The position numbers were made by a program, and so were the translations under genes. Source: Neobacillus paridis (GTDB lineage Bacteria; Bacillota; Bacilli; Bacillales; Cytobacillaceae). Taken from it: a stretch of DNA of 64,000 nt. This document shows, piece after piece, positions 33,798 through 44,660 of this stretch. How positions within the stretch are numbered: the stretch's first letter is position 1; every line of letters starts with the position of its first letter. The stretch lies in the NCBI RefSeq assembly GCF_016765675.1, contig NZ_JAESWB010000371.1:124001-188000 (forward strand), written 5' to 3'. The notes beneath the pieces were generated by a model. It made no database searches, had not been told where the DNA came from, and saw nothing but the letters and a program-made list of their open reading frames with translations.

Positions 33798-34734
33798 ATG
33801 ACGCTTCCTTTCCTGTTATCAGACCCGAACGTTTCCAAATGGTCCCGACGATCAAGGTTAACATGATCGCGACTCCAAGCCTGATGATAAATAACGGCCA
33901 TACTGGTATGCCGAGCGGAACAAAGATTAACGTATCTTCAATAACCGCATGGCAGGCAACGAGAAAGATAAACGCTAATGTGATATCCTTTTTACTGACC
34001 CCATCCTCTTGCACTGCCTGAATCATTACACCGGCACCATAAGCCAGCCCAAAAATCAGCCCCGCCGCCATGGTCGTTGAGGTGTTCTCCTTCATCCCTA
34101 GTGAGCGGGTCATCGGGCCCATCGCCTTTGAAAATTTTTGCAGCCATTCCAGGTCTTTTAAAATTTGAATCACCATCATCAAGGGGATGACAATCATCGC
34201 CAGCTGCAGGATTCCCAGTCCCGCTTTTTCCAAGCCCTGCAGGAGAATTTCCGCGAAGCTGGAAGCAGATTGCGTTTGCCCCTCAATCAAGCCATATTTT
34301 GCCGGCTCGCCGCCGCCATGCCAGACCAGATTGATCACAGCCGCTGAAATAAACGCTAAGCCAAGTCTGGTTGTGAGAATCACCCACAGCTTTACCCCCG
34401 CTTTCATGGCAACGCCGGATTCAATCAATAAATTATGGGAAAAAGACATCATAACGGCTAAAATAAAAACTTCTTTTACAGAAAAATCAAGTGATAAGAT
34501 GGCGCCAATCCCGGCATAAAGGTTCAAGAAATTACCTAAGACAAGCGGGATCGCGGCATCTCCTGACAAGCCAATCAGTTTCATAACTGGAGTCAAAAGC
34601 TTGATAATCCATGGCAAAACCGGTGTATATTGCAGAACCGCGACAATCAGAGTGACTGGAAAAATAATTTTCCCCAACGTCCAGGTTGTTTTTAAACCAA
34701 CCAGAAACCCTTTTTTTATTGAACTAAGAAGCAT
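33790..34734 (-). CDS. yvoD: Nucleoside-recognition (Gate-domain) membrane protein YvoD
   Basis: 314 residues from ATG 34734 (the TTG three codons earlier overlaps the ribosome site). It has about eight membrane segments and two Gate domains (PF07670), one around 50-130 and one around 195-290 (SLGMKENTSTTMAAGLIFGLAYGAGVM). The role is not known; related proteins are spore or nucleoside transport factors. It lies between lgt and ppaX as in B. subtilis. Confidence 0.88.
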   Translation of the reverse strand: MLLSSIKKGFLVGLKTTWTLGKIIFPVTLIVAVLQYTPVLPWIIKLLTPVMKLIGLSGDAAIPLVLGNFLNLYAGIGAILSLDFSVKEVFILAVMMSFSHNLLIESGVAMKAGVKLWVILTTRLGLAFISAAVINLVWHGGGEPAKYGLIEGQTQSASSFAEILLQGLEKAGLGILQLAMIVIPLMMVIQILKDLEWLQKFSKAMGPMTRSLGMKENTSTTMAAGLIFGLAYGAGVMIQAVQEDGVSKKDITLAFIFLVACHAVIEDTLIFVPLGIPVWPLFIIRLGVAIMLTLIVGTIWKRSGLITGKEASYD

Positions 34735-34803
34735 TTCCCCCAATTCTCCTCTTTCTCATATTTTACTGTTGTAATAACCGCAAAGACCAAGCAGCAGCGA
34801 TCA

Positions 34804-35622
34804 TTAAGTATTACTCTCATCCAAATAACGCGCCTCTGCCAATCCTTTTTTGCGGCGATAGATCAGGATCATCACCGCGACAATGATTAAAGCGATTGAA
34901 ATCGTCTGTGCCATCCTTAAACTCCCGAGCATCAGGCTGTCTGTCCGCATCCCTTCTACAAAGAAGCGGCCGACAGAATACCAGATTACATAGGAGAGGA
35001 ACATTTCTCCCCGGCGCAAATTTACCCGGCGCAATAACATTAGCACGATAAAACCGGCGAAATCCCAAACCGACTCATAGAGGAATGTCGGCTGGTAATA
35101 AACACCATTAATATACATCTGATTAATAATAAAATCCGGTAAATGCAAGTTTTCGAGAAAGGTCCGCGACACTTCGCCGCCATGGGCCTCCTGATTCATG
35201 AAATTTCCCCAGCGTCCGATCGCCTGTCCGAGGATAATACTTGGGGCGGCAATATCGGCCAGTTTCCAGAACGAAATTTCCCGCTTTTTTGTAAAAAAGT
35301 AGGCCGTTAATACCGAACCAATCAATGCTCCGTGAATCGCAATCCCGCCGCCCCAAATTTTCGGGATATCAGCAAGATGCTGTGAGTAATAATCCCATTC
35401 AAACATAACGTAATAGATCCTTGCACAAATAATCGCAATCGGAATCGCCCATAGCATTAAGTCCGCAAATGTATCCTGCGGCAGCTTGCGGCGATTCCCT
35501 TCCCGGATGGCGATATAGAGCCCTAGTGCCAAACCCGAACCGATAATCACCCCGTACCAATGAACCGGAATCGGACCAAGGTGAAAAGCAATCGGGTTGA
35601 GCGGTTGGATTGTTTCGTTCAT
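34804..35622 (-). CDS. lgt: Prolipoprotein diacylglyceryl transferase
   Basis: 272 residues from ATG 35622 ([17 protein letters not shown], like other Bacillus Lgt). Seven membrane segments are predicted. The Lgt signature [14 protein letters not shown] (about 135-150) and IAIHGALIG are present. It adds diacylglyceryl to the lipobox cysteine of lipoproteins such as CccB (gene at 60708). It follows hprK after 44 bp. Confidence 0.97.
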   Translation of the reverse strand: MNETIQPLNPIAFHLGPIPVHWYGVIIGSGLALGLYIAIREGNRRKLPQDTFADLMLWAIPIAIICARIYYVMFEWDYYSQHLADIPKIWGGGIAIHGALIGSVLTAYFFTKKREISFWKLADIAAPSIILGQAIGRWGNFMNQEAHGGEVSRTFLENLHLPDFIINQMYINGVYYQPTFLYESVWDFAGFIVLMLLRRVNLRRGEMFLSYVIWYSVGRFFVEGMRTDSLMLGSLRMAQTISIALIIVAVMILIYRRKKGLAEARYLDESNT

Positions 35623-35666
35623 TCTCATCCCCTCTTCCTAATTAAATGCGCCAATGACAACTCGTA

Positions 35667-36596
35667 TTAATCTTGCTCAGCGTCCTCAATTACGTCCGAA
35701 AGACGCGCGGTAAATTGCTGTGCTGCATTGACCCCCATTCTTTTCAAGCGATAATTCATTGCCGCTACTTCAATGATAACGGCAAGATTTCGTCCGGGAC
35801 GAACCGGAACCGTCAGCTTGGTGACCTCGGTATCAATGATTTTCACCTTTTCTTCATCTAAACCCAAACGGTCATATTGCTTTTTCGGATCCCATAGCTC
35901 CAGGTTGATGACCAGTGTAATCCGCTTGTTGCTTCGTACGGCACCAGCACCAAATAATGTCATGACATTGATAATTCCTAAACCACGAATTTCCAATAAA
36001 TGCTCAATTAATTCCGGCGAGGTCCCGACTAGTGTATCCTGGTCTTCCTGACGAATTTCGACACAATCGTCAGCAACAAGCCGATGGCCGCGCTTGACAA
36101 GTTCAAGCGCGGTCTCGCTTTTCCCGACACCGCTTTTACCCGTGATCAGCACACCGATGCCATAAACATCCACCAAAACTCCATGTACCGCCGTCGTTGG
36201 CGCCAGCATGCTTTCTAAATAATTCGTCAAACGGCTGAAGAATCGCGTTGTTTTCATGTTTGTTCGCAGCACAGGAACCGCTTCCCGCTCCGATGCTTCG
36301 ATTAACTCTAGGGGAACCTCCAGCCCCCGCGTTACGATAATTCCCGGAGTAATGTCGGTACACAACCGTTCCATCCTCGATGCCTTATCCCGTGATGAGA
36401 GTCCGGAGTAAAAGGACAGCTCCGTCTTCCCTAATAATTGAACCCGTTCAGCGGGATAATATTCGAAATACCCGGCCATTTCAATCCCGGGACGGGAAAT
36501 ATCGCTCATCGTAATGGGACGATTGATTCCCTCTTCACCGCTGATTAATTCCAGATTAAACTTTTCCAATATATCTTTCGTGCGAACTTTTGGCAA
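35667..36596 (-). CDS. hprK: HPr kinase/phosphorylase
   Basis: 309 residues with a TTG start at 36596: AAGGAGGAAAACTTTC lies before it and the protein then begins (M)PKVRTKD, as in relatives. The Walker A motif GKSGVGKSE is near 153-161 and the signature [11 protein letters not shown] near 200. It phosphorylates HPr and Crh on Ser46 when fructose-1,6-bisphosphate is high, and reverses this with phosphate. It is the first gene of hprK-lgt-yvoD-ppaX-yvoF. Confidence 0.96.
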   Translation of the reverse strand: MPKVRTKDILEKFNLELISGEEGINRPITMSDISRPGIEMAGYFEYYPAERVQLLGKTELSFYSGLSSRDKASRMERLCTDITPGIIVTRGLEVPLELIEASEREAVPVLRTNMKTTRFFSRLTNYLESMLAPTTAVHGVLVDVYGIGVLITGKSGVGKSETALELVKRGHRLVADDCVEIRQEDQDTLVGTSPELIEHLLEIRGLGIINVMTLFGAGAVRSNKRITLVINLELWDPKKQYDRLGLDEEKVKIIDTEVTKLTVPVRPGRNLAVIIEVAAMNYRLKRMGVNAAQQFTARLSDVIEDAEQD

Positions 36597-36690
36597 GAAA
36601 GTTTTCCTCCTTAACAAGCTGCCATTTGGCAAACAAATTCATTTTTTCTATTTTACCATTTTTTCGCTCAAGAACCATACCTGGACGAAA

Positions 36691-36726
36691 AAAGGTGCGT
36701 ACCCCATTGTCGGGACACACACCTTT
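36691..36726 (-). terminator. Terminator of the yvl cluster
   Basis: AAAGGTG-TGTCCC ... GGGGTAC-CACCTTT stem followed by T6 on the minus strand, directly after yvlD. Confidence 0.8.
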
Positions 36727-36728
36727 TC

Positions 36729-37097
36729 CTATTTCTTTCTGGAAGAGCGCGATGGCTCCAAGATTGTTTTTTGAATGACCACGTTTACGAGCGACATCAA
36801 CACCGCAAAAAACAACGCCATTGGAAAACCGTTGATATCAAAGGAATCTCCCATAAGATAATCGGTCAGCTCCAATGTCATGGCATTGATCACAAACAGA
36901 AACAACCCCATTGTTAAAACGGTCACTGGTAAGGTAAATAAGATCAACAGCGGCCGCACCAGCACGTTTAAAATCGATAATAAAATACTCGCCTGAAGGG
37001 CCGCTGAAAACCCCGAGAGATAAAAACTCTCATGAAAATATCCCGCCAGTGCCATAAATAATACAGCATTAATCAAACACCCAATCAGCCATCTCAT
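36729..37097 (-). CDS. yvlD: Phage-holin family IV membrane protein YvlD
   Basis: 122 residues with four hydrophobic segments (4-22, 28-48, 56-75, 90-112) and the PF04020 pattern ILNVLVRPLLILFTLPVTVLTMGLFLFVINAMTLEL. In B. subtilis it belongs to the yvlABCD envelope-stress operon. Here it follows yvlB by 143 bp, and no yvlC (PspC-like) gene lies between. Confidence 0.9.
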   Translation of the reverse strand: MRWLIGCLINAVLFMALAGYFHESFYLSGFSAALQASILLSILNVLVRPLLILFTLPVTVLTMGLFLFVINAMTLELTDYLMGDSFDINGFPMALFFAVLMSLVNVVIQKTILEPSRSSRKK

Positions 37098-37123
37098 AAA
37101 CTAATCCCCTATTATTTTTAAAT

Positions 37124-37229
37124 GAAAACTCGCCGACTGACGAGTCCATAATGCCGGTTCATGAGGCGTAGTTGAATATATGCGACAAAGGAATGTATAA
37201 AATTTGGAAAAATTTTTTACATTCCTTTT
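37124..37229 (-). repeat. Structured repeat element, copy A
   Basis: On the minus strand: hairpin AAAGGAATGTA/TACATTCCTTT, then AACTACGCCT, then the terminator-like hairpin CTCGTC/GGCGAG followed by TTTTC. It has the same plan as copy B (44119-44207), while the first hairpin differs in sequence but keeps its pairing. It fills the spacer where yvlC would be. Confidence 0.75.
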
Positions 37230-37240
37230 AGCTAAAAAAA

Positions 37241-38347
37241 TTACACCGTCGCTTTTTGCAGACTAATGGAACCGGTCTTTGTTTCTGCATAGATTTTTAG
37301 CATTTGATCCGGGTGATCGACGGATTGAAAACGAAGCAATTTTTGAATCATTTCGCTTTTCTCCTCGAGAATCTGAACCCCGACAAGCTTGAGATTAAAT
37401 CCGCCAAGATTCGTCTTCAGTTCTCCGTTCAGCGGCAAGTTTTCGGGAACAAATAAATCCACTGCTCCCGATGTCGTCTTGGCATGGATCCACTCACAAC
37501 GATTGCCACGTAACTCATAATGAATATTACCATTGAAAGACTGGGCTTCTGACTTTTTATAATCTCCCTCCAGCTTAATCGCACCATTGATTGTTTCTGC
37601 CTCCAGCTCATCGATTTGGCTCGCGAGAACATGAATTCTTCCATTCGCCGTTTCCATTTCTCCCCGTTTTCCCTGAATACGGTCAAGTTCGATTTTGCCA
37701 TTGGCCGTTTTGGTGCGGAGGTCGTCCACGTTCAAATCACTGCCAGTGATGGAACCATTAAACAAGCGAATCCTGACACGATTCATTTGGGCCTTTGGTA
37801 CAAATATCACCGCTTCAACCTTCATCCATTTCTGCTGGGTGATAAACTTAAGCTTCTGCCCCTCAACAGCAAAAATGACATCGCGTAAAAAGTTTTTCCG
37901 CGCCTCGTCCTGGTTTTCGACCCGGTATACTTTTGCCTGACATTCAATCCTAACATCCGGCTGGTCCCAGGTAGCTATTTTTACTGAACCATTGGCGACA
38001 TCGATATCGATATCATTCAAGGTCACATCGCCATGATGGAATATATGCGATAGGTCGACAGACTGCCCAAAATTTAAATCGAAATCAAATTCTTTTATTT
38101 TCTTTAGAGCCGAATCAACAAACTCCAAAATCTTATCTTTTGTAGATTGATACTTCGTCTGAAACGGATCTTCCTTTTTGGCCTCTTCAAATTGCACCAT
38201 TGTCGAAAGTTCATTGACCATTTGTTCCTTTTTCTGTTCAGCCGTTTGTTCCGCCTTGTCGAGCTCTTCAATTAAGGTTAAGGCCTCATCAACTGTCAGC
38301 TTTCCCGCCTCGACCAGCTGTAAAATCCGCTTACGCTCCTCTTTCAT
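37241..38347 (-). CDS. yvlB: DUF4097 envelope protein YvlB
   Basis: 368 residues from ATG 38347 (GAGGTGG 5 nt upstream). The N-terminus (ERKRILQLVEAGKLTVDEALTLIEEL, 5-30) is the SHOCT-like helical YvlB_N module. A parallel beta-helix (DUF4097/adhesin-like, about 105-360) follows, with repeated NGSVKI, NGSITG, ANGKIEL, ANGRIHV, INGAIKL and TSGAVDL turns. No signal peptide is seen. It is probably part of the cell-envelope stress response. Confidence 0.9.
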   Translation of the reverse strand: MKEERKRILQLVEAGKLTVDEALTLIEELDKAEQTAEQKKEQMVNELSTMVQFEEAKKEDPFQTKYQSTKDKILEFVDSALKKIKEFDFDLNFGQSVDLSHIFHHGDVTLNDIDIDVANGSVKIATWDQPDVRIECQAKVYRVENQDEARKNFLRDVIFAVEGQKLKFITQQKWMKVEAVIFVPKAQMNRVRIRLFNGSITGSDLNVDDLRTKTANGKIELDRIQGKRGEMETANGRIHVLASQIDELEAETINGAIKLEGDYKKSEAQSFNGNIHYELRGNRCEWIHAKTTSGAVDLFVPENLPLNGELKTNLGGFNLKLVGVQILEEKSEMIQKLLRFQSVDHPDQMLKIYAETKTGSISLQKATV

Positions 38348-38394
38348 CATTTCCACCTCAATATTTCATTATTTTCCTATCCTATTCTATTTTC

Positions 38395-38709
38395 CTATTC
38401 GGCAATCAATACCTTTACTCCTTTAATAATGTTCCAAATCACTACCACAATCCAAACAATCGCTGTTATGACAATGCTGATAATCGTCCATACCGGCAGT
38501 TCCGCCTGGATATTGATCGCTTCATAGATAATCGCAAACACCATGAAAATCATTGGAATCACCGGGATCAGATGCGAAAGCATGGCTTTTTTCGCATGCT
38601 GTTTTGTCTCTATATCACTACTCGCCAATAAAACAATAAGTGGAAAAATAAACCCCGCGAAAAAGATACTAAAATAACACAAACCGGAAAGCACCTTTCT
38701 TGTTTCCAT
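38395..38709 (-). CDS. DUF4870-like small membrane protein (YvlA position)
   Basis: 104 residues from ATG 38709 (GGAGGGTGGACAAG upstream). Three membrane segments: about 8-28 (LCYFSIFFAGFIFPLIVLL), 45-62 and 76-96. The pattern IETKQHAKKAMLSHL fits DUF4870. By position it corresponds to yvlA, the first gene of the yvl cluster. Function unknown. Confidence 0.75.
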   Translation of the reverse strand: METRKVLSGLCYFSIFFAGFIFPLIVLLASSDIETKQHAKKAMLSHLIPVIPMIFMVFAIIYEAINIQAELPVWTIISIVITAIVWIVVVIWNIIKGVKVLIAE

Positions 38710-38795
38710 CTTGTCCACCCTCCTATCCTATATGTACGTTTCAAAACGCTGAAAGTTTCGTACTTTTATCGAGCAATTGGAAATTTCAGCAGACG

Positions 38796-38834
38796 AAAAG
38801 AGCTGAAACCACAAGACTTTGGTCTCAGCTCTTT
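38796..38834 (-). terminator. Terminator of uvrBA
   Basis: AAAGAGCTGAGACC / GGTTTCAGCTCTTTT stem on the minus strand, 4 bp after uvrA; the T-run is short. Confidence 0.75.
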
Positions 38835-38837
38835 GAT

Positions 38838-41711
38838 TTAAGCGTTAATCGCGCTTTTGTCTTCTATTTGCTGTTTCATTCGCTCGCGGTCGCGGTCGAG
38901 AATCGGCTTTAAATATTTGCCGGTGTACGACCCTGGAGTTTCTGCGACCTTCTCGGGGGTTCCCGTGGCAATAATCGTGCCGCCTTTATCGCCGCCCTCA
39001 GGACCGAGATCGATAATATAATCGGCGGCTTTAATAACGTCAAGATTATGCTCAATCACCAATACAGTATCGCCGTTTTCGACCAAACGCTGCAGGACGA
39101 CGAGCAAACGGGAAATATCATCGACATGCAGACCAGTTGTCGGTTCATCCAAAATGTAGAAGGATTTTCCGTTTGAACGACGGTGCAGCTCGGATGCCAG
39201 CTTGACGCGTTGGGCTTCTCCGCCGGAAAGCGTGGTCGCCGGCTGTCCGAGCTTGACATAGCCGAGCCCGACATCATAAATCGTCTGCAGTTTGCGGCTG
39301 ATTTTCGGAATGTTTTCGAAAAATTTCAAGGCATCTTCAACGGTCATATCCAGCACATCGGCAATGCTCTTGCCTTTGTACTTTACTTCCAATGTTTCGC
39401 GGTTATAGCGTTGTCCATGACAGACCTCGCAAGGAACATAAACATCAGGCAAAAAGTGCATTTCAATTTTAATAATCCCATCACCTCGGCAGGCTTCACA
39501 GCGTCCGCCTTTGACATTAAAGCTGAAGCGGCCTTTTTTATAGCCGCGCACCTTCGCCTCATTGGTCGCGGCGAACACATCGCGAATATCATCAAACACG
39601 CCAGTATAGGTTGCCGGATTCGAACGCGGTGTTCGGCCAATCGGCGACTGATCAATATCAATGACTTTTTCCAAATGTTCGATTCCTTTAATGCTCTTAT
39701 GCTTTCCTGGCCTTGTTTTTGCGCGATTCAATTTTTGCGCCAGCGATTTTAACAAGATTTCATTGATCAAGGTACTTTTCCCCGATCCGGAAACACCCGT
39801 GACGGCAATAAACATCCCGAGGGGAATCTTGACGTTGACATTTTTTAAGTTATTTTCGGCTGCCCCTTTGATTTCCACATAGCGGCCATCTTGCTTGCGG
39901 CGTTCCAATGGCAGTGGAATGAACTTCTGCCCTGACAAATATTGACCGGTTAACGAGTGGGGATCCGCCATTACCTCTGCCGGTGTTCCGGCCGAGACCA
40001 CCTCGCCGCCGGAAACCCCGGCGCCGGGACCGATATCAATCAAATAATCAGCGGCAAGCATCGTATCTTCATCATGCTCGACTACAATCAACGTGTTGCC
40101 AATATCGCGCATGTTCTTCAGCGTGCCAATCAACCGGTCATTATCCCGCTGATGCAGTCCAATTGACGGTTCGTCTAATATATATAGAACACCGGTTAGG
40201 CGTGAACCGATTTGCGTGGCCAAGCGGATCCGCTGGGCTTCGCCGCCAGATAAAGTCCCCGCTTGACGGCTTAGCGTTAAATAATCAAGGCCGACATTCA
40301 CTAAAAAACCAAGCCGCTCGTTAATTTCCCGTAAAATCAATCTGGCAATCTGGGTTTCTTTTTCCGTCAGTTCCAGGTTTGCAAAAAACTCCCGCGCCTC
40401 TTCAATCGAAAGGTCGGTCACTTCGGCAATATGATGTCCGTTGATAAGAACGGCAAGCGATTCCTTTTTCAGGCGCTGTCCTTTACATGTCGGGCATGGC
40501 TGTTCGGCCATATATTTTTGCATTTGCTCACGAATATAATCGGAGCTTGTTTCTCTAAACCGGCGCTCAACATTGCGGATAACCCCTTCAAATTCGATAT
40601 AGCCCTCACGCAGCTGCCCAAAATCATTCTCATAGCGGAAGTAAATTTTTTCGCCATCGGAACCGTAGAGGATTTTTTCCATTAGATGCTCTGGAATATC
40701 CTTTACCGGGACATCCATATCGATGCCGTAATGATTGCAGACTGCCTCCAAGAGCTGCGGGTAATACTGTGAGCTCGTTGGCTCCCACGGGGCAAGCGCG
40801 TGCTGTTTGAGGGTGAGGTCCTTGTTAGGAATCACCAAATCGAGATCGACTTCCAGTTTGGAACCAAGGCCATCACAATCTGGGCAGGCGCCAAACGGGC
40901 TATTAAAGGAAAACATCCGCGGTTCCAGTTCTCCGATGGAAAAACCGCAAATAGGACATGCGTGGTTTTCACTGAACATCAACTCTTCTTCGCCAATGAC
41001 ATCGACGATGACCTTTCCTTCACCGAGACGGAGAGCCGTTTCTAGGGAATCGGCCACCCGGGTTGAGATTCCTTCCTTTACGACAATCCGGTCGACGACG
41101 ACCTCAATGGAGTGTTTCTTATTTTTCTCCAACTCAATGTCCTCGCTAAGGTCGAGCATTTCCCCGTCAACGCGGACGCGGACAAAGCCTTGCTTTTTAA
41201 TGTCTTCTAGGACTTTGGCATGCATCCCTTTGCGGCCGGAAACGACCGGAGCAAGGATTTGCATCTTCGTCCGCTCCGGGTATTCCATAATCCGGTCGAC
41301 CATCTGTTCAATCGTTTGTGAGGAGATTTCGATATGATGGTTGGGACAGGTCGGATGTCCAACCCTGGCAAATAATAGACGTAAATAATCATAGATTTCC
41401 GTCACCGTTCCGACCGTCGAACGCGGGTTGCGGCTTGTCGTTTTTTGATCGATGGAAATCGCCGGGGACAGTCCTTCAATCGCATCAACGTCCGGTTTAT
41501 CCATTTGTCCGAGGAATTGCCGGGCATAGGCCGAGAGCGATTCCACGTAACGGCGCTGCCCCTCGGCATAAATCGTATCAAACGCCAGCGAGGACTTTCC
41601 CGACCCGGAAAGTCCCGTCAACACCACAAGCTGATCTCTCGGAATGGTGACATCAATATTTTTTAAATTATGGGCTCTGGCGCCTTTAATAATAAGATTT
41701 TCCATCGCCAT
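38838..41711 (-). CDS. uvrA: Excinuclease ABC subunit A
   Basis: 957 residues. Two ABC ATPase modules: Walker [10 protein letters not shown] (about 33) and GVSGSGKST (about 641), signatures LSGGEAQR (about 488 and 826). Zinc fingers [30 protein letters not shown] and CEACRGDG...CEVC. It scans DNA for lesions and loads UvrB. It follows uvrB after 201 bp, in which an ATCTGCA array lies. Confidence 0.98.
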   Translation of the reverse strand: MAMENLIIKGARAHNLKNIDVTIPRDQLVVLTGLSGSGKSSLAFDTIYAEGQRRYVESLSAYARQFLGQMDKPDVDAIEGLSPAISIDQKTTSRNPRSTVGTVTEIYDYLRLLFARVGHPTCPNHHIEISSQTIEQMVDRIMEYPERTKMQILAPVVSGRKGMHAKVLEDIKKQGFVRVRVDGEMLDLSEDIELEKNKKHSIEVVVDRIVVKEGISTRVADSLETALRLGEGKVIVDVIGEEELMFSENHACPICGFSIGELEPRMFSFNSPFGACPDCDGLGSKLEVDLDLVIPNKDLTLKQHALAPWEPTSSQYYPQLLEAVCNHYGIDMDVPVKDIPEHLMEKILYGSDGEKIYFRYENDFGQLREGYIEFEGVIRNVERRFRETSSDYIREQMQKYMAEQPCPTCKGQRLKKESLAVLINGHHIAEVTDLSIEEAREFFANLELTEKETQIARLILREINERLGFLVNVGLDYLTLSRQAGTLSGGEAQRIRLATQIGSRLTGVLYILDEPSIGLHQRDNDRLIGTLKNMRDIGNTLIVVEHDEDTMLAADYLIDIGPGAGVSGGEVVSAGTPAEVMADPHSLTGQYLSGQKFIPLPLERRKQDGRYVEIKGAAENNLKNVNVKIPLGMFIAVTGVSGSGKSTLINEILLKSLAQKLNRAKTRPGKHKSIKGIEHLEKVIDIDQSPIGRTPRSNPATYTGVFDDIRDVFAATNEAKVRGYKKGRFSFNVKGGRCEACRGDGIIKIEMHFLPDVYVPCEVCHGQRYNRETLEVKYKGKSIADVLDMTVEDALKFFENIPKISRKLQTIYDVGLGYVKLGQPATTLSGGEAQRVKLASELHRRSNGKSFYILDEPTTGLHVDDISRLLVVLQRLVENGDTVLVIEHNLDVIKAADYIIDLGPEGGDKGGTIIATGTPEKVAETPGSYTGKYLKPILDRDRERMKQQIEDKSAINA

Positions 41712-41800
41712 GAATTAGTCATCCTTCCGCTTTAAATAAATAGATTGAGCTGCCGCTTGGAAATTTCAAGCAGCGGCTCTTCATCTGGTCAGTTTTTAAC

Positions 41801-41891
41801 TATCTCTGCAGGTTTTGCAAGATATCTGCAGGTTAAAATTTTTATCTGTAATTTGACGCAGATATCTGCATTTTTTTAAACGATATCTGCA
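41801..41891 (-). repeat. 20/21-bp-period array, core TATCTGCA (5 units)
   Basis: TCTGCA (once TCTGTA) starts at 41805, 41825, 41845, 41865 and 41886. Most units read ATATCTGCA and one is the palindrome GCAGATATCTGC. It lies between uvrB and uvrA inside the operon. Confidence 0.8.
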
Positions 41892-41912
41892 TTAAATTCT
41901 ATGCACCTGTTG

Positions 41913-43889
41913 TCATTCCGCTTTTAGTTCCAAAATCAAGTCACGCAACTCGGCGGCACGTTCGAAGTCGAGCGCTTTGGCCGCGGCTTTCATCTCTTTT
42001 TCCATACCGGCAATCAGTTTGTCTTTTTCCTTCTTTGTCATTTTGGCAAACGATGCTGCTGGTTTGTATTCTTCCGTCTCTTCCGCGGCATGTGTCGCCC
42101 GGATAACATCGCGGATATCCTTCTGAATTGTTTGCGGCGTAATTCCATGCTTCCGATTGTATTCCTCTTGGATCGAACGGCGCCGCTTTGTTTCACTGAT
42201 CGCTTTTTCCATCGAATCAGTCATTCGGTCGGCGTACATAATGACTTTACCATTGGCATTCCGGGCTGCCCGGCCAATGGTTTGAATCAGCGAACGCTCC
42301 GAACGCAGGAAACCTTCTTTATCGGCATCAAGAATGGCCACAAGTGATACTTCCGGAATGTCCAGACCTTCCCGAAGCAGGTTGATCCCGACCAGCACAT
42401 CATACGTGCCCAAGCGCAGCTCGCGGATAATTTCAATCCGTTCGAGCGTCTTCACTTCGGAATGCAGATACTGGACTTTAATTCCGATTTCCTTCAGATA
42501 GTCTGTTAAGTCCTCGGACATTTTTTTCGTTAGGGTTGTCACCAGGACACGTTCATTGCGTTTCACGCGATCTTGAATTTCTCCAATAAGATCGTCAATT
42601 TGCCCTTCAATCGGTCGGACATCTATGAGTGGATCAAGCAGGCCGGTTGGGCGGATAATTTGCTCAACCATCGTCGGTGTGTGTTCCAATTCATACGGAC
42701 CCGGGGTGGCTGAAACAAAGACAATATTATGGATATGTTTTTCAAACTCATCGAACATCAGCGGGCGGTTATCGAGTGCGGACGGCAGTCGGAAGCCATA
42801 ATTGACCAGCACTTCCTTGCGCGCCCTGTCGCCGTTGTACATTCCGCGGATTTGCGGCAGCGTCACATGGGACTCATCGATGACAATCAGAAAATCCTCA
42901 GGAAAATAATCGAGTAATGTATACGGCGTTGAACCCGGCGGTCTTAGTGTCAGGTGACGGGAATAGTTTTCAATCCCCGAGCAGAAGCCCATTTCCCGCA
43001 TCATTTCGAGGTCATAGCGGGTCCGCTGTTCCAGCCGCTGCGCTTCCAATAATTTATTTTCCGCTTTTAAAACCGCAAGCCGCTCCTCCAGCTCCTGTTC
43101 GATATTCTCCACCGCTTTGCGCATCTTTTCTTCTCGTGTTACGAAGTGGGAGGCCGGAAATATGGCCACATGCTCGCGCTCGCCGATAATTTCCCCAGTC
43201 AAGGCATCGACTTCACGAATCCGGTCTATTTCATCGCCGAAAAATTCGACGCGAATGCAATGTTCATCGCGGGAAGCAGGGAAAATCTCGACGACATCAC
43301 CGCGGACACGGAAGGTCCCCCGTTTAAAATCAATATCATTTCGTTCATATTGAATATCGACAAGGCGGCGCAGCAGCTGGTTGCGGTCAATCTCCATTCC
43401 CGTTCGGAGAGAAATCACCATCTCACGGTATTCTTCCGGATTACCGAGACCATATATACAAGAAACACTGGCAATGATGATCACATCGTTGCGCTCAAAT
43501 AATGACGATGTTGCCGAGTGGCGCAATTTATCAATCTCATCGTTAATGCTGGCGTCCTTTTCAATAAACGTATCCGTCTGCGGCACATAAGCCTCCGGCT
43601 GATAGTAATCATAGTAGCTAACAAAATACTCAACCGCATTGTTTGGAAAAAATTCCTTAAACTCGCTATATAGCTGGCCGGCCAAGGTTTTATTATGGGC
43701 AATGACCAATGTTGGTTTATTTACCTCTTTAATCACGTTAGAAATCGTGAAAGTTTTCCCTGTACCCGTTGCCCCAAGAAGTGTCTGATAGCGCTTGTTT
43801 TGCTTGATACCTTCGACTAATTGCTTAATCGCCTCCGGCTGATCTCCTTGGGGTGAATATTTTGATACCAATTCAAATTGGCTCTCCAC
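41913..43889 (-). CDS. uvrB: Excinuclease ABC subunit B
   Basis: 658 residues with a GTG start at 43889 (GGGAGGGAGACTTT in front). Walker [11 protein letters not shown] (about 39-48), the beta-hairpin [12 protein letters not shown] (about 92-103), the DEAH-like box DESHV, helicase motif [11 protein letters not shown], and the C-terminal UVR motif [20 protein letters not shown]. It verifies damage and recruits UvrC. A LexA-like box (44042-44055) and an extended -10 lie upstream. Confidence 0.98.
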   Translation of the reverse strand: MESQFELVSKYSPQGDQPEAIKQLVEGIKQNKRYQTLLGATGTGKTFTISNVIKEVNKPTLVIAHNKTLAGQLYSEFKEFFPNNAVEYFVSYYDYYQPEAYVPQTDTFIEKDASINDEIDKLRHSATSSLFERNDVIIIASVSCIYGLGNPEEYREMVISLRTGMEIDRNQLLRRLVDIQYERNDIDFKRGTFRVRGDVVEIFPASRDEHCIRVEFFGDEIDRIREVDALTGEIIGEREHVAIFPASHFVTREEKMRKAVENIEQELEERLAVLKAENKLLEAQRLEQRTRYDLEMMREMGFCSGIENYSRHLTLRPPGSTPYTLLDYFPEDFLIVIDESHVTLPQIRGMYNGDRARKEVLVNYGFRLPSALDNRPLMFDEFEKHIHNIVFVSATPGPYELEHTPTMVEQIIRPTGLLDPLIDVRPIEGQIDDLIGEIQDRVKRNERVLVTTLTKKMSEDLTDYLKEIGIKVQYLHSEVKTLERIEIIRELRLGTYDVLVGINLLREGLDIPEVSLVAILDADKEGFLRSERSLIQTIGRAARNANGKVIMYADRMTDSMEKAISETKRRRSIQEEYNRKHGITPQTIQKDIRDVIRATHAAEETEEYKPAASFAKMTKKEKDKLIAGMEKEMKAAAKALDFERAAELRDLILELKAE

Positions 43890-44003
43890 AAAGTCTCCCT
43901 CCCGTGTTAAAAATTTGAGTCGTTCATAGCACTTAACAGCATAAGAACCATGTTATGGACCGGGATGGTGCCGAAAAGTGTGATGGATCCATTCAATAAT
44001 AAC

Positions 44004-44055
44004 ATTCTACCACATTACCCCAAAAACAAACCAATAATATGCGAACTAATATTCG
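44004..44055 (-). promoter_or_regulatory. uvrBA promoter region with LexA (SOS) box
   Basis: CGAACTAATATTCG (44042-44055) matches the Bacillus LexA box CGAACRNRYGTTYG at 12 of 14 positions. TGGTAGAAT (extended -10, TAGAAT at 44004-44009) lies downstream; the -35 is poor. DNA damage would induce the pair. Confidence 0.7.
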
Positions 44056-44118
44056 GAAATAAAAATTTGAGCGAGCCGAGCTACATACCAAATGAAAATA
44101 CCTTCGTATTGACATAAA

Positions 44119-44207
44119 GAAAACTCGCCGATTGGCGAGCCTTTAAGGCGAAGACAGAGGCGTAGTTACACTTATGCCTGATAGGAAAGTTTTTATACTT
44201 TCCTATC
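44119..44207 (-). repeat. Structured repeat element, copy B
   Basis: On the minus strand: perfect hairpin GATAGGAAAGT/ACTTTCCTATC, then AACTACGCCT, then CTCGCC/GGCGAG with TTTTC. See copy A at 37124-37229. It follows the csbA terminator. Confidence 0.8.
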
Positions 44208-44217
44208 GGCCAAAAAA

Positions 44218-44238
44218 GCCTGTCCTAAACAGACAGAC
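44218..44238 (-). terminator. Terminator of csbA
   Basis: GTCTGTC / GACAGGC stem (one G.T pair) followed by T6 on the minus strand, 8 bp after csbA. Confidence 0.75.
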
Positions 44239-44246
44239 TACTAAAA

Positions 44247-44489
44247 CTAACTCTTTTTCACAGAACGTGGCTTCATTTTTGCCGCCAGCCAGAAGCCGAC
44301 TGTCAATGAAAAAGCATCGACGACAATTAAAATAAATGTATTCGTATATCCTTTGTAAACCGAACCCGCAATCAAGGCAACCGTTAACACAAGACCAATA
44401 AACCGGTTGTAGGTAACCCGGGTGAACAACAAGACCAGCAGCCCTGGCAAAGTGAGCCCCGCCAAATATCTAATCACAATAAATTCCAA
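44247..44489 (-). CDS. csbA: CsbA family membrane protein
   Basis: 80 residues from a TTG at 44489, which stands 7 nt after GAGGTG; an ATG five codons upstream overlaps that site. Three membrane segments; the pattern LPGLLVLLFTRVTYNRFIGLVLTVALIAGSVYKGYTNTFILIVVDAFSLTVGFWLA-like (given in part) fits B. subtilis CsbA, a small sigma-B-dependent protein. The position upstream of uvrBA is the same as in B. subtilis. I did not find a clear sigma-B promoter. Confidence 0.85.
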   Translation of the reverse strand: MEFIVIRYLAGLTLPGLLVLLFTRVTYNRFIGLVLTVALIAGSVYKGYTNTFILIVVDAFSLTVGFWLAAKMKPRSVKKS

Positions 44490-44660
44490 ATGAGTGCACC
44501 TCATTTTAAATAATTTCTGTTAACTTATTCTAGAAATTTATCGACAAAAATGCAACAAAAATGTGTTGCTGATAAAGGCCGTAAGGCGAGGGAACCTTGG
44601 AACTTGGAGAGTACCCTTTTTCTGTGATTATTCTGCCTAATTTTCAGTTGTTTTTTCGAA

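Noticed and set aside
39183..39752. 189-codon plus-strand frame
   Set aside because: Shadow of uvrA; no start signal.
40807..41337. 176-codon plus-strand frame, Ser/Arg-rich
   Set aside because: Antisense to the well-conserved first half of uvrA.
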